Source: an uncultured Ruminococcus sp.
GTDB lineage: Bacteria > Bacillota > Clostridia > Oscillospirales > CAG-272
DNA: 27,724 nt
Assembly: GCA_902778205.1 (NCBI GenBank)
Contig: CACYWX010000002.1
Span: forward strand, 1 to 27,724
Direction of reading: 5' to 3'
The position numbers were made by a program, and so were the translations under genes. Below, one piece after another: positions 7,260 to 13,984 of the stretch. Under the pieces are notes generated by a model, which ran no database searches, was not told the origin of the DNA, and saw nothing but the letters and a program-made list of their open reading frames with translations. Positions within the stretch are counted from its first letter, which is position 1; each line of letters opens with the position of its first letter.

Positions 7260-8458
7260 GCTTCCGTCTCCCTCTCGTGTACGAACGCGACAAACGCGCG
7301 GACCTCTTCTTCGCTGTACGCGTGCGCCGTGTACATCTGGCATCCCATGGTCGCCCACATCAATTCCGGCATACGCTCGCACATGACGATCCGATCCCCG
7401 TACTTTTCGAGGATCTCTTCATGGGTGTGCCGGTAACGGTGGCTGTCCTTCCGGCTGGCGTAAACGCACCAGTGATGCTCGCCGCTGTCCGGCAGGAGCC
7501 TTTTGTCCGCCGCCACCATATCCGCCCAGATCTGATAGACGTCGGTGGAGTGGGCGTAGTCCATCATGTCCGGGGTATAGCCGCCCGCCGGACGCATATT
7601 GACCTCGAGCGCGACGAAATCGCCGACCTCCCCGAGGCCCGCCCGCGCTTTCGTGAGACGGAAAAACTCGAGATGGACGAAGCGGCTTTTTACCCCGAAG
7701 GCGGCGAGCGCGGCGCGTCCGAGCTTTTTGAGCGGCTCCGGGACGACGGGACAGGTATAGTAGGAGAGATCGAGGTCGCGGTTGACAATGTCGGCGACGG
7801 ACGGAGGCCAGACCGTCATGGATTCAAACAGCGGCATGCTGTGGGAATCGGTAATGGCGTCGTAGGAGCAGATATCGCCTTCGACGAATTCCTCGATGAG
7901 ATAGGGCACGTCCGGCTTGCTCTCAAAAAAGGCTTCCAGCTCACGGTCGTTCTCCAGCTTCCATGTGTTCGCCGCGCCTACGCCGACATCCGGCTTTGCG
8001 ATGACCGGATAGCCGTCGTTCCGCGCAATGAAATCCCGGGCCGCGGCGAGCGTGGAGACGGGATGGCAGCGGGCGGTGGGGATGGAGGCGGAGGCATAGA
8101 CCGGCTTCATGGAGGACTTGTGCTTCCACGCGCCGATCCCGGAGGCCTGGATCCCTGTTGTGATGTGAAAATCCGTGCGGAGGCGCGCGTCCTGCTCCAG
8201 CCAGTACTCATTGTTGGATTCAAGCCAGTCCGGGTGTCCGTACCGGGAAGCGAAATAGGCGACGGCGCGGTAGACCTCGTCGTAGTTTTCGAGGGAGGTG
8301 ACGCGGTAATACTCGGTGAGCGCGTTCTTGAGCGGCTCATCCAGCACGCCGAACGCCGCGTCGCCGATCCCGAGGACGTTCGCGCCGTTTTTCTTCAGCC
8401 GGTTGCAGAACTGCCAGTAGGTATGCGGAAAATTGGGGGAAATGAAGATGAAATTCAC
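7256..8458 (-). CDS. ATP-grasp carboxylate-amine ligase of unknown substrate
   Basis: 400 residues. The N-terminal part (MNFIFISPNFPHTYWQFCNR) is a pre-ATP-grasp fold; the ATP-grasp core has YPVIAKPDVGVGAANTW, the LIEEFVEGDICSYDAI lid/grip region, and metal ligands in ALEVNMRPAGGY. Such enzymes activate a carboxylate as acyl phosphate and join it to an amine or thiol. The start is GTG; a GGAGAG lies 11 nt upstream, slightly far. A consensus promoter (8497-8525) lies just upstream, making this the first gene of the long leftward operon. It overlaps the esterase gene by 3-4 bp. The substrate cannot be read from the sequence; peptide-like or amino-acid ligation is the usual role of this superfamily. 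Confidence 0.82.
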   Translation of the reverse strand: MNFIFISPNFPHTYWQFCNRLKKNGANVLGIGDAAFGVLDEPLKNALTEYYRVTSLENYDEVYRAVAYFASRYGHPDWLESNNEYWLEQDARLRTDFHITTGIQASGIGAWKHKSSMKPVYASASIPTARCHPVSTLAAARDFIARNDGYPVIAKPDVGVGAANTWKLENDRELEAFFESKPDVPYLIEEFVEGDICSYDAITDSHSMPLFESMTVWPPSVADIVNRDLDLSYYTCPVVPEPLKKLGRAALAAFGVKSRFVHLEFFRLTKARAGLGEVGDFVALEVNMRPAGGYTPDMMDYAHSTDVYQIWADMVAADKRLLPDSGEHHWCVYASRKDSHRYRHTHEEILEKYGDRIVMCERMPELMWATMGCQMYTAHAYSEEEVRAFVAFVHERETEA

Positions 8459-8496
8459 GGATTTACCGACTCTCCAAGTTGGTTTTGATTTGGCTC

Positions 8497-8525
8497 ATTA
8501 TACAGGAAATCTCCGTCCATGTCAA
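8497..8525 (-). promoter_or_regulatory. consensus SigA promoter of the leftward operon
   Basis: On the minus strand a perfect TTGACA (8520-8525) is separated by 17 bp from a perfect TATAAT (8497-8502). Transcription would start near 8490, giving a leader of about 32 nt before the GTG of the ATP-grasp gene. It is the only clear promoter for the run of nine genes down to position 200. Confidence 0.9.
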
Positions 8526-8676
8526 GTATGTGAAGGCCTTACGAAGAAATTTAACATCCTTGCGGCACGGAAGCGGTGTTTGCGGGAGATTCATTCATAC
8601 CGGACGAAGCCGGTTCCGGTAAAATGACAGGAAACCTGAACAGCTGACTCTGCGGTTTGTCGGAAAAGATACCGTT

Positions 8677-9093
8677 TTGAATATGAATAATTGCAAACCC
8701 TGCGGGGTTATGTGCCACGCGGAGGGCAATGCCGTCATGTACAACGCGAACCGTCAGAACACGATGGGACTCTCGCACAATCACCGTGTTCAGGAAATCA
8801 TGTTTCCGAACAATCAAGCGCTTTTCTGGAACGAAAACATCGCGTGGGCAAAGGCGCTGCGCGAAATGGAAACGGATTTCGGCATCATCCCGGCTCCGAA
8901 GCTGGACGAGGAACAGGACCGGTACTACAACGTCTCCGCGGGCAGTTACTTCGGCATGAACATTCCCGTGAGCGCGGCAGACCCGGAATATGTCTCGATC
9001 GTTCTGGAGGGGCTGAATTCCATGTCTTATCCCAATGCGCTGACCTTGAACGCAGTCCGCGAGATGACAGGGGACGGTTGCCCGGATGTATGA
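8677..9093 (+). pseudogene. fragment of an extracellular solute-binding protein (sugar ABC type)
   Basis: The open frame gives 138 residues, but only about residues 40-120 look like protein of known type. They read ALFWNENIAWAKALREME, then DFGIIPAPKLDEEQDRYYNV, then an SAGSYFGMNIPVSAADPEY run and SIVLEGLNSMSY. This matches the C-terminal half of family-1 carbohydrate-binding lipoproteins of ABC importers. About 250 N-terminal residues, the signal peptide and the lipobox are missing, and the usual PAYYD...LK continuation is lost after about position 9036. There is no ribosome binding site before the TTG that opens the frame. It is therefore a decayed or recombined remnant, not a working gene. 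The 150 bp upstream (8526-8676) hold no recognisable coding sequence. Confidence 0.7.
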
Positions 9094-9229
9094 GTGCATG
9101 GAAGCCCAGGGATATGTGCTGGACATAACAAGTCAGAGAATGCACCATGAGATCTATCTGAGCGACGCAAGAAAAACGGCGCCGGAAAAGCTGAAAACTG
9201 TGATTCGGCACCCGATCCGAAGGGGATAG
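9071..9229 (+). pseudogene. C-terminal fragment of a GyrI-like effector-binding domain
   Basis: A short frame running to the TAG at 9227-9229 encodes MYECMEAQGYVLDI (from 9086), then MHHEIYLSDARKTAPEK and LKTVIRHPIRRG. The HEIYLSD-rKTAPEKLKT-IRhP pattern is the end of GyrI-like small-molecule-binding domains, often fused to AraC-type DNA-binding domains. Only the last 45 or so residues survive; the frame is closed by TGA at 9065-9067 upstream. It is out of frame with the solute-binding fragment before it. Recognition is by motif only, so the exact parent protein is unsure, but a truncated regulator is the best reading. Confidence 0.6.
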
Positions 9230-9258
9230 CGGCAGGACAGATCCGAGCAGGAAATGAC

Positions 9259-9287
9259 AGGACAATTTCCGCTTTGAGAGATACAAT
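9259..9287 (+). promoter_or_regulatory. relic promoter of the truncated AraC-type gene
   Basis: AGGACA (9259-9264), a 17-bp spacer and TACAAT (9282-9287) form a fair SigA promoter. A strong AAAGGAGG (9301-9308) and an ATG (9316) follow, the layout of an intact gene start. The gene behind it is broken, so the signals appear to be leftovers. Confidence 0.5.
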
Positions 9288-9315
9288 GATCCCATCAAGG
9301 AAAGGAGGCCGGTCA

Positions 9316-9378
9316 ATGGAGTGGCTTACCAGCATTCGTACGGCAATCGATTATATTACGAATACGTCACCGCGCTGA
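9316..9378 (+). pseudogene. N-terminal stub of an AraC-type regulator
   Basis: AAAGGAGG lies 7 nt before the ATG, an ideal ribosome binding site. The frame encodes MEWLTSIRTAIDYI, a typical opening of AraC-family regulators with a GyrI-like effector domain, then runs into TGA at 9376-9378 after 20 codons. From about 9350 the DNA instead encodes an S-layer homology domain in another frame, so the regulator was cut within its first 15 codons. The matching C-terminal type of domain lies upstream at 9071-9229, in the wrong order for a simple frameshift. Confidence 0.5.
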
Positions 9379-9818
9379 CCAAGGATGGTGTGATCAACGG
9401 CATGGGCGACGGGACCTTCGCGCCGGACGGAACACTCACCTGGGCGCAGGCGATGAAACTTCTCCTGTGCGCGCACGGCGATCTCTCCGATGTGACCGGA
9501 GACGCATGGGCGGATACTGCCATGAACAAGGCCGCACAGCTCGGTTTATGTGAATCGGAGCAGGACGGCGATGACAGAGCGGAGCAGGACGGCATGGAAG
9601 AAATCACCCGCCTCGACTTCTGCACGGCGGCGAAGCTCTTCGGGCTCACATCAGATGGAACCGGGAATGCCTTCTCCGACTGTGACGATCCCTCCGTCCT
9701 CGCTCTGGCGGACGCGGGCGTCTTGGGCGGCTATCCCGACGGCACCTTCGGCCCGGCGAAAACCCTGACACGGGCGGAGATTTCGAAGATCATATATCTG
9801 CTCATGAAGCTGTCGTAA
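9321..9818 (+). pseudogene. truncated S-layer homology (SLH) protein tail
   Basis: The frame encodes three SLH-type repeats. The first is YYEYVTALTKDGVINGMGD with GTFAPDGTLTWAQAMKLL; the second is a degenerate middle repeat around WADTAMNKAAQLGL; the third has ALADAGVLGGYPDGTFGP followed by TLTRAEISKI. SLH triplets anchor exported proteins to cell-wall polymers and usually sit at a terminus behind a signal peptide and a large functional region. Here there is none: the GTG at 9321 lies inside the AraC stub, and the first useful residue is about position 9350. The tail ends naturally (MKLS). It could still be translated as a 165-residue cytoplasmic protein from the AraC ribosome binding site, but a remnant is more likely. 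It converges on the LysR gene with only 7 bp between. Confidence 0.7.
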
Positions 9819-9825
9819 ATTCTCC

Positions 9826-10692
9826 TCATCGTCTCCCCGCGATGACCTCCGCCCGGACGGCATTCATGAACGCCTCGTACTTCTTCCGCTCCTCCGCAAG
9901 GCACACCAGCCGGAACACCGCGCGGGCCTCGTCGTCGGCGATGGGGAGGTTCACCCGTCCGGGGATCCCCTGCCCGTGCTCCGACATCCGGTCGGAATTG
10001 AAAAAGGGGAATTTCGTCGCCTGAATCAAAGCCCAATATTCGCTCATGCCCGTCTGGACCAGAAGGTTCGTGGCGGGCATTTTTCGCTTCACCACGTCCA
10101 TCCAGAAGCCCACGTTCTGCTGCACCAGCACGCTCTCCCCGGCGAAATCGGCGAAGCGGACCTTCCGCTCTTTTGCCAGCCGGTGATCTTCCGGAAGCGT
10201 CAGCATCAGCCGCTCCTCGGTGTACCGCACGCAGAAGAGGTCCGGATCCTCTGGCGCCTCCCGCACTACCACCAGGGAATAACGGCGGTTTTTCAGCTCC
10301 GGGATCAGCCGCTCGTCCTCCGGTACCAGCTCCGAGAGGATGGACCGGTCGCCGAAATAGTCCTGCAGAAGCGGCATGAGCGCGGCGATGGGGTAGGGCG
10401 CGCAGGAGCCGAGGCGCAGCTCTCTCAGACTCCGGTCGTAGGCGACGATCCGTTCCATCATTTCCCGGTGCTGACGCAGGAGGGACGCCGCGCAGTCCGC
10501 CGCCAGCCGCCCGGTCTCGTTCAGCGAGATTTTCCCCTTTTCCCGGGTGAAGAGGGACACGCCCAGCTCCTCTTCGATCTTTTTCATCGAATGGCTCAGG
10601 GCGGGCTGGGTCATGTGCAGCCGCTCCGCCGCCTTCGAGAGCGTCCCCTCTCTCGCAAAAGCGTCCAGCTGTTCGAGCAGAAAGACTTCCAT
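9826..10692 (-). CDS. LysR-family transcriptional regulator
   Basis: 288 residues, normal for the family. Residues 1-60 are the winged helix-turn-helix: LDAFAREGTLSKAAERLHMT followed by QPALSHSMKKIEEELGVSLF. Residues about 88-285 are the periplasmic-binding-like effector domain. The ATG at 10692 is preferred over one 7 codons upstream because AGGAGG lies 4-5 nt before it. The gene is divergent from a flavodoxin/AKR operon and its promoter overlaps that of the operon, the standard layout for a LysR protein that controls its neighbour in response to a small ligand. The ligand cannot be predicted. Confidence 0.92.
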   Translation of the reverse strand: MEVFLLEQLDAFAREGTLSKAAERLHMTQPALSHSMKKIEEELGVSLFTREKGKISLNETGRLAADCAASLLRQHREMMERIVAYDRSLRELRLGSCAPYPIAALMPLLQDYFGDRSILSELVPEDERLIPELKNRRYSLVVVREAPEDPDLFCVRYTEERLMLTLPEDHRLAKERKVRFADFAGESVLVQQNVGFWMDVVKRKMPATNLLVQTGMSEYWALIQATKFPFFNSDRMSEHGQGIPGRVNLPIADDEARAVFRLVCLAEERKKYEAFMNAVRAEVIAGRR

Positions 10693-10712
10693 GGTGCCTC
10701 CTATAAATCGCA

Positions 10713-10728
10713 TTTATGAAAGCATAAA
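10713..10728. promoter_or_regulatory. candidate LysR operator (dyad)
   Basis: TTTATG and CATAAA form a perfect 6-bp inverted repeat around a 4-nt centre and contain T-N11-A, the loose LysR box. The site lies about 46-61 bp upstream of the expected flavodoxin transcript start and inside the LysR leader. That is where LysR proteins usually bind to activate the divergent gene and repress themselves. Confidence 0.5.
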
Positions 10729-10738
10729 CCGAAAGAAT

Positions 10739-10767
10739 TTGACTTCTGCCTGATTATAGCATATAAT
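10739..10767 (+). promoter_or_regulatory. SigA promoter of the flavodoxin/AKR operon
   Basis: TTGACT (10739-10744), a 17-bp spacer and TATAAT (10762-10767). The -10 lies inside the spacer of the oppositely directed LysR promoter, so one polymerase would block the other. Expected start near 10774, a leader of about 48 nt. Confidence 0.88.
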
Positions 10768-10781
10768 AAAGGCACAGTCAA
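10753..10781 (-). promoter_or_regulatory. SigA promoter of the LysR gene
   Basis: On the minus strand TTGACT (10776-10781), a 17-bp spacer and TATAAT (10753-10758). It has the same boxes and spacing as the opposing promoter. Expected start near 10746, a leader of about 54 nt that includes the TTTATG/CATAAA dyad. Confidence 0.86.
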
Positions 10782-10821
10782 GGAAAACTGCTATAAAAAC
10801 CAGAAATGCGAGGACAGCACC

Positions 10822-11307
10822 GTGAAGAAGCCGCTCATTCTCTATTTCTCCGTTTACGGATCGTCAAAAGCCTTAGCGGAGGAAATCGCACGCCAGACCG
10901 GGGGAGACCTGTGTGAAATCGTCCCGGAGATCCCCTACGACAGCGACCGGAGTCACTATTCTGCGCTGGCGAAATACGCAAAGGAGGAGCACGACCGGAA
11001 CGCCCGCCCCGCGATCAAGGGTGCGCTGCCCGTCGGGGACTACGACACGATCTTTCTCGGCTATCCCATGTGGTGGTACACCTTCCCGATGATCGTTTAC
11101 ACCCTCTTCGACGAATACGACTTCAAGGGAAAGACGCTTATCCCCTTCAACACCCACATGGGCTCCGGCGACGGCGGGACGTACGGGACCGTGAAGAAGC
11201 TGGCGAGGGGCGCGAAGGTTCTCCCCGGACTCCCCGTGGAAATGTCCGACGCGGAAAAAGGGGCGGAGCAGGCGGTGAGGGCGTGGATCGCGTCGCTGAA
11301 GCTCTGA
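10822..11307 (+). CDS. flavodoxin family protein
   Basis: 161-residue flavodoxin fold with no signal peptide, so a cytoplasmic FMN protein. The phosphate loop is YFSVYGSSK (8-16); the flavin-stacking loops are GYPMWWYTFP and FNTHMGSGDGGT. This is the compact flavodoxin_4-like type common in Bacillota, acting as an electron carrier or NAD(P)H:quinone-reductase-like enzyme. The start is GTG with GAGG about 8 nt upstream and no better ATG in frame. It is the first gene after the promoter shared with the LysR regulator, 35 bp before an aldo-keto reductase gene. Residues of the WWYT loop and downstream motif are nearly identical to those in the exported flavodoxin at 12513, suggesting duplication. 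Confidence 0.9.
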   Translation: MKKPLILYFSVYGSSKALAEEIARQTGGDLCEIVPEIPYDSDRSHYSALAKYAKEEHDRNARPAIKGALPVGDYDTIFLGYPMWWYTFPMIVYTLFDEYDFKGKTLIPFNTHMGSGDGGTYGTVKKLARGAKVLPGLPVEMSDAEKGAEQAVRAWIASLKL

Positions 11308-11342
11308 AAAACAAAACAAAATCTCAATATATGGAGGTTACA

Positions 11343-12191
11343 ATGGAATTCATCACCCTGAACAATGGCACGAAATCCCCGAAGGTCGGCATCGGCACCT
11401 TCCTCATGAACCCGGCGGACGCGGAACAGGCGGTATTCAATGCCCTGCGGAACGGCTACCGCCTCATCGACACGGCCAACGCCTACATGAATGAAAAGGC
11501 TGTGGGCCGCGGGATCGCCAAATCCGGCGTCGCAAGAGAGGACATTTATCTCGTGACCAAGCTCTGGCCCAGCGTTTACGCCGACGCGGACCGCGCCATC
11601 GACGAGACCCTCGCCCGCCTCGGCACGGACTACGTCGATCTGCTCTTCCTCCACCAGCCCGCCGGGGACTATGTCGGCGCATACAAAGCGATGGAGCGCG
11701 CGGTGAGGGCCGGACGTGTAAATAGTCTCGGACTGTCCAACTTCCCGGAGCAAAAGTTCGCCGAAATCATTGCCGCGTGTGAGATCAAGCCCGCATTCGT
11801 GCAGGTGGAGGCGCACCCCTACTACCCGCAGACGAAGCTGAAGGAGATGCTCTCCCGGTACGGCACAGCGGTCATGGCGTGGTATCCCCTCGGACACGGG
11901 GACAAGTCCCTGGTGAACGAGCCGCTCTTTACGGAGCTCGGGAAGAAGTACGGAAAATCGAACGCGCAGATCATCCTCCGCTGGCACACGCAGGTCGGCA
12001 ACGTGGTGATCCCCGGCTCCCGGAACGTGGACCACATCCGGGACAACATCGACCTCTTCGATTTCGCGCTGACGGAAGAGGAGCTTGCCGAGATCGCAAA
12101 GCTGGACAAAAACACGCCCTACTACACGGCGACGGAAGCGGCTCTTGACGGGTATCTGCACTTCGCGCCGGACTTTGACGCGCAGGAATGA
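11343..12191 (+). CDS. aldo-keto reductase (2,5-DKG reductase-like), cytoplasmic
   Basis: 282-residue (alpha/beta)8 barrel with the full catalytic tetrad: Asp43 and Tyr48 in LIDTANAYMNE, Lys73 in LVTKLW and His104 in LFLHQP. It should reduce an aldehyde or ketone with a nicotinamide cofactor. The cofactor loop reads IPGSRNVDH: Gly225 and His231 replace the Lys and Arg that bind the NADPH 2'-phosphate in most relatives, so NADH use is plausible. The ATG at 11343 is chosen because GGAGG lies 6 nt upstream; a longer open frame upstream is an overlap with the flavodoxin gene. It shares the operon with that flavodoxin and ends at the hairpin at 12193. Confidence 0.92.
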   Translation: MEFITLNNGTKSPKVGIGTFLMNPADAEQAVFNALRNGYRLIDTANAYMNEKAVGRGIAKSGVAREDIYLVTKLWPSVYADADRAIDETLARLGTDYVDLLFLHQPAGDYVGAYKAMERAVRAGRVNSLGLSNFPEQKFAEIIAACEIKPAFVQVEAHPYYPQTKLKEMLSRYGTAVMAWYPLGHGDKSLVNEPLFTELGKKYGKSNAQIILRWHTQVGNVVIPGSRNVDHIRDNIDLFDFALTEEELAEIAKLDKNTPYYTATEAALDGYLHFAPDFDAQE

Positions 12192-12192
12192 A

Positions 12193-12218
12193 AGAAACCC
12201 TACGGGTTTCTGATTTTA
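12193..12218 (+). terminator. intrinsic terminator after the flavodoxin/AKR pair
   Basis: A perfect 8-bp stem (AGAAACCC/GGGTTTCT, 12193-12200 and 12204-12211) with a TAC loop is followed by GATTTTAT. It begins 1 bp after the AKR stop codon. The tail is modest, so partial read-through into the next genes is possible. Confidence 0.7.
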
Positions 12219-12512
12219 TGCCCTTGCGCAGGGCAGGCGCCGGGGAGAGGAACTCATGGTCGTTCAAGTTTCGCTCCGCGAACTTGTCCCTCCCCGGAGG
12301 GTCCCCGGCCATGTTGCATAAAGCGACATCTCACACCTGTATTCAAATTCGACGGCGTATCCCACTGTCCTCGCGCGGTCTTTGCTTGTGCAGTCGGAGG
12401 TCGAAGAGCTTCAGTCGCGCATTACACAGGCGCGTTGAAGAAAACGAAACACAGAATGCAGTCGCGCGTGTTGAAATAGTCAAAAAACGCCTTTTGAAAT
12501 GGAGAATATGAT
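12219..12512 (+). other. structured noncoding stretch upstream of the lipoprotein gene cluster
   Basis: No gene is seen. Several hairpins can be drawn: 12220-12234 (GCCCT/AGGGC); an outer 8-bp pair 12239-12246 with 12302-12309 (GCCGGGGA/TCCCCGGC) enclosing 12265-12270 with 12281-12286 (CAAGTT/AACTTG); and 12409-12440 (CTTCA and CGCGC arms with a small internal bulge and a 9-nt loop). CAGTCGCGC occurs twice (12412, 12459). A weak promoter-like pair, TTGCAT (12314-12319) and TGTATT (12338-12343) with an 18-bp spacer, could serve the next gene. It could be a leader RNA, an attenuator, a small RNA or an intergenic repeat; nothing chooses among them. Confidence 0.45.
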
Positions 12513-13229
12513 ATGAAACGGCTTCTGACCCTGCTTCTGGCATCGGCGCTGCTGTTCTGCGCCTGCGGGAGGAGCACGGAGATTCCCCAGACCACGCGGC
12601 CCGCGAATACGGCGGCAAATGCGTCTGCGGGTACTACAGGTACCGGGGAGAACGCATCTGAGAATGACAATGCCGCCGATACGGACGCGCCGCGGATCCT
12701 GGTGGCGTATTTCGCCGTGGCGGAGAACAGCGAAGTGGACGCCGTGTCCTCCGCGTCGGTGCTGATGGACAACGGGGAGGCGAAGGGCATGAGTCAGTAT
12801 GTGGCGGAGTGCATCGCCGAAATGACGGGCGGAGACCTCTTCTCCATCCGGACGGAGACGAAGTACCCCGGCTCCTACAATCCCCTCGCCGACTATGCGA
12901 AGCGGGAGCAGGACAACGACGAACGTCCCGCTCTCATCACCCATATCGAGAACCTCGACGACTACGACGTGATCTTCGTGGGCTATCCGATCTGGTGGTA
13001 CACCCTGCCCATGGCTCTGTTCAGCTTCTTCGACGAGTACGACTTCACCGGGAAGACGATCATCCCCTTCGACACCCATTTCGGCAGCGGACGGGGCGGC
13101 ACGCCGGATGTGATCGCGGAGCTGGAGCCGGGAGCGACTGTCGAGAAGAACAGCTTCGCCGTGAATCAGACGAAGGCCGCCGACTGCTGGCAGGACGTGG
13201 CGGACTGGCTGGGAGAGCTCGGGTATTGA
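12513..13229 (+). CDS. flavodoxin-domain lipoprotein
   Basis: 238 residues. The first 18 form a lipoprotein signal (MKRLLTLLLASALLFCAC, lipid Cys18), followed by a Thr/Ala/Asn-rich linker to about residue 62 and then a flavodoxin domain with VAYFAVAENSEVD, VGYPIWWYTLPMALFSFF and FDTHFGSGRGG. Export of a flavodoxin fold means FMN must be available or attached outside. Such lipoproteins occur in Bacillota and their partners are mostly unknown. GGAGA lies about 7 nt before the ATG. The gene heads a run of six packed genes; the next start is 2 bp past its stop. Compared with the cytoplasmic flavodoxin at 10822 the phosphate loop is longer and less canonical, so FMN binding should be tested. Confidence 0.9.
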   Translation: MKRLLTLLLASALLFCACGRSTEIPQTTRPANTAANASAGTTGTGENASENDNAADTDAPRILVAYFAVAENSEVDAVSSASVLMDNGEAKGMSQYVAECIAEMTGGDLFSIRTETKYPGSYNPLADYAKREQDNDERPALITHIENLDDYDVIFVGYPIWWYTLPMALFSFFDEYDFTGKTIIPFDTHFGSGRGGTPDVIAELEPGATVEKNSFAVNQTKAADCWQDVADWLGELGY

Positions 13230-13231
13230 CG

Positions 13232-13957
13232 ATGGAGAACGAAAAACGGCCTTATGTGGTCTGCCACATGGTGTCCTCCCTCGACGGGCGGATCGACGGG
13301 GATTTCTTCGGGCTTCCCGGGATGGCTCCGGTCTGGCGCGCCAACCGGGAGATCCGGGCGAAGTACGGCTGCACGGCGGTGATCAACGGAACCACGACGG
13401 CATCGGAGATCTGGGCGGACGGGCTTCTCGATCCGGGGACGCTGCCGCAAAGCGAAGAAAAATGGGTGCGGTTCGATTACGCCGCGGATCCGTATTCCGC
13501 CCGTTACGCCGTCGCCGCGGATCCGGAAGGAAGGCTTCGGTGGAGCGGGAATACCGTGGAGCGGAACGGAGAGGTCTCCCATGTGATCGAGGTGCTGACG
13601 GAAAGCGTTCCCGACGCGGTCCTCACCCGGCTCCGGGAGCTTGGGATCTCCTACATTTTCGCCGGGCAGGAAAAGCTGAATCTGCCTCTGATGCTTACGA
13701 AGCTGCGCTCTCTCTTTGGGATCGAGCGGGCGATGCTGACGGGCGGCGGGGCGACGAACTGGGCCTTTCTCGCGGCGGGGTGCATCAACGAGATCAGCCT
13801 GATCGTGGCACCTCTGGCGGACGGAGGTCGGGACGCTGCAACCCTTTTCGACCGCACGGCCTTCGCGCCGGATTTCGTGCCGGTTTCCCTGTCGCTTCTG
13901 GGGGCCGAGACGCTCCCCGGGGACGCGCTGTGGCTCCGGTACGCAGTCCGGCCCTGA
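13232..13957 (+). CDS. RibD C-terminal/dihydrofolate-reductase-like oxidoreductase
   Basis: 241 residues. VVCHMVSSLDGRIDGDFFG (about 9-27), INGTTTASEIWADG and MLTGGGATNWAFLAAGCINE mark the RibD_C fold, a dihydrofolate-reductase-like NAD(P)H reductase. The N-terminal deaminase domain of true riboflavin enzyme RibD is absent and no other rib gene is nearby, so this is probably a stand-alone reductase of unknown substrate. No signal peptide. The ATG is 2 bp after the flavodoxin lipoprotein stop, with only a distant GGGAGAG, so translation is likely coupled. It fits the reductive theme of the cluster. Confidence 0.85.
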   Translation: MENEKRPYVVCHMVSSLDGRIDGDFFGLPGMAPVWRANREIRAKYGCTAVINGTTTASEIWADGLLDPGTLPQSEEKWVRFDYAADPYSARYAVAADPEGRLRWSGNTVERNGEVSHVIEVLTESVPDAVLTRLRELGISYIFAGQEKLNLPLMLTKLRSLFGIERAMLTGGGATNWAFLAAGCINEISLIVAPLADGGRDAATLFDRTAFAPDFVPVSLSLLGAETLPGDALWLRYAVRP

Positions 13958-13984
13958 CCTTAATCCGTGAAGGAGGTATGGAAC

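Noticed and set aside
5043..7436. 797-codon plus-strand open frame
   Set aside because: Antisense to the SafE and esterase genes; composition (Arg, Asp, His, Glu rich) and lack of a ribosome binding site mark it as a shadow.
8599..8620. ACCGGA/TCCGGT inverted repeat as terminator or operator
   Set aside because: Only 6 bp, no T-tract on either side and too far upstream of the promoter for a clear role.
8551..9126. 191-codon minus-strand open frame over the graveyard
   Set aside because: No ribosome binding site or known motif; the plus strand carries the recognisable solute-binding and GyrI-like fragments.
13232..13957. true riboflavin-pathway ribD
   Set aside because: The deaminase domain is missing and there are no other rib genes; only the RibD_C-like reductase fold is present.
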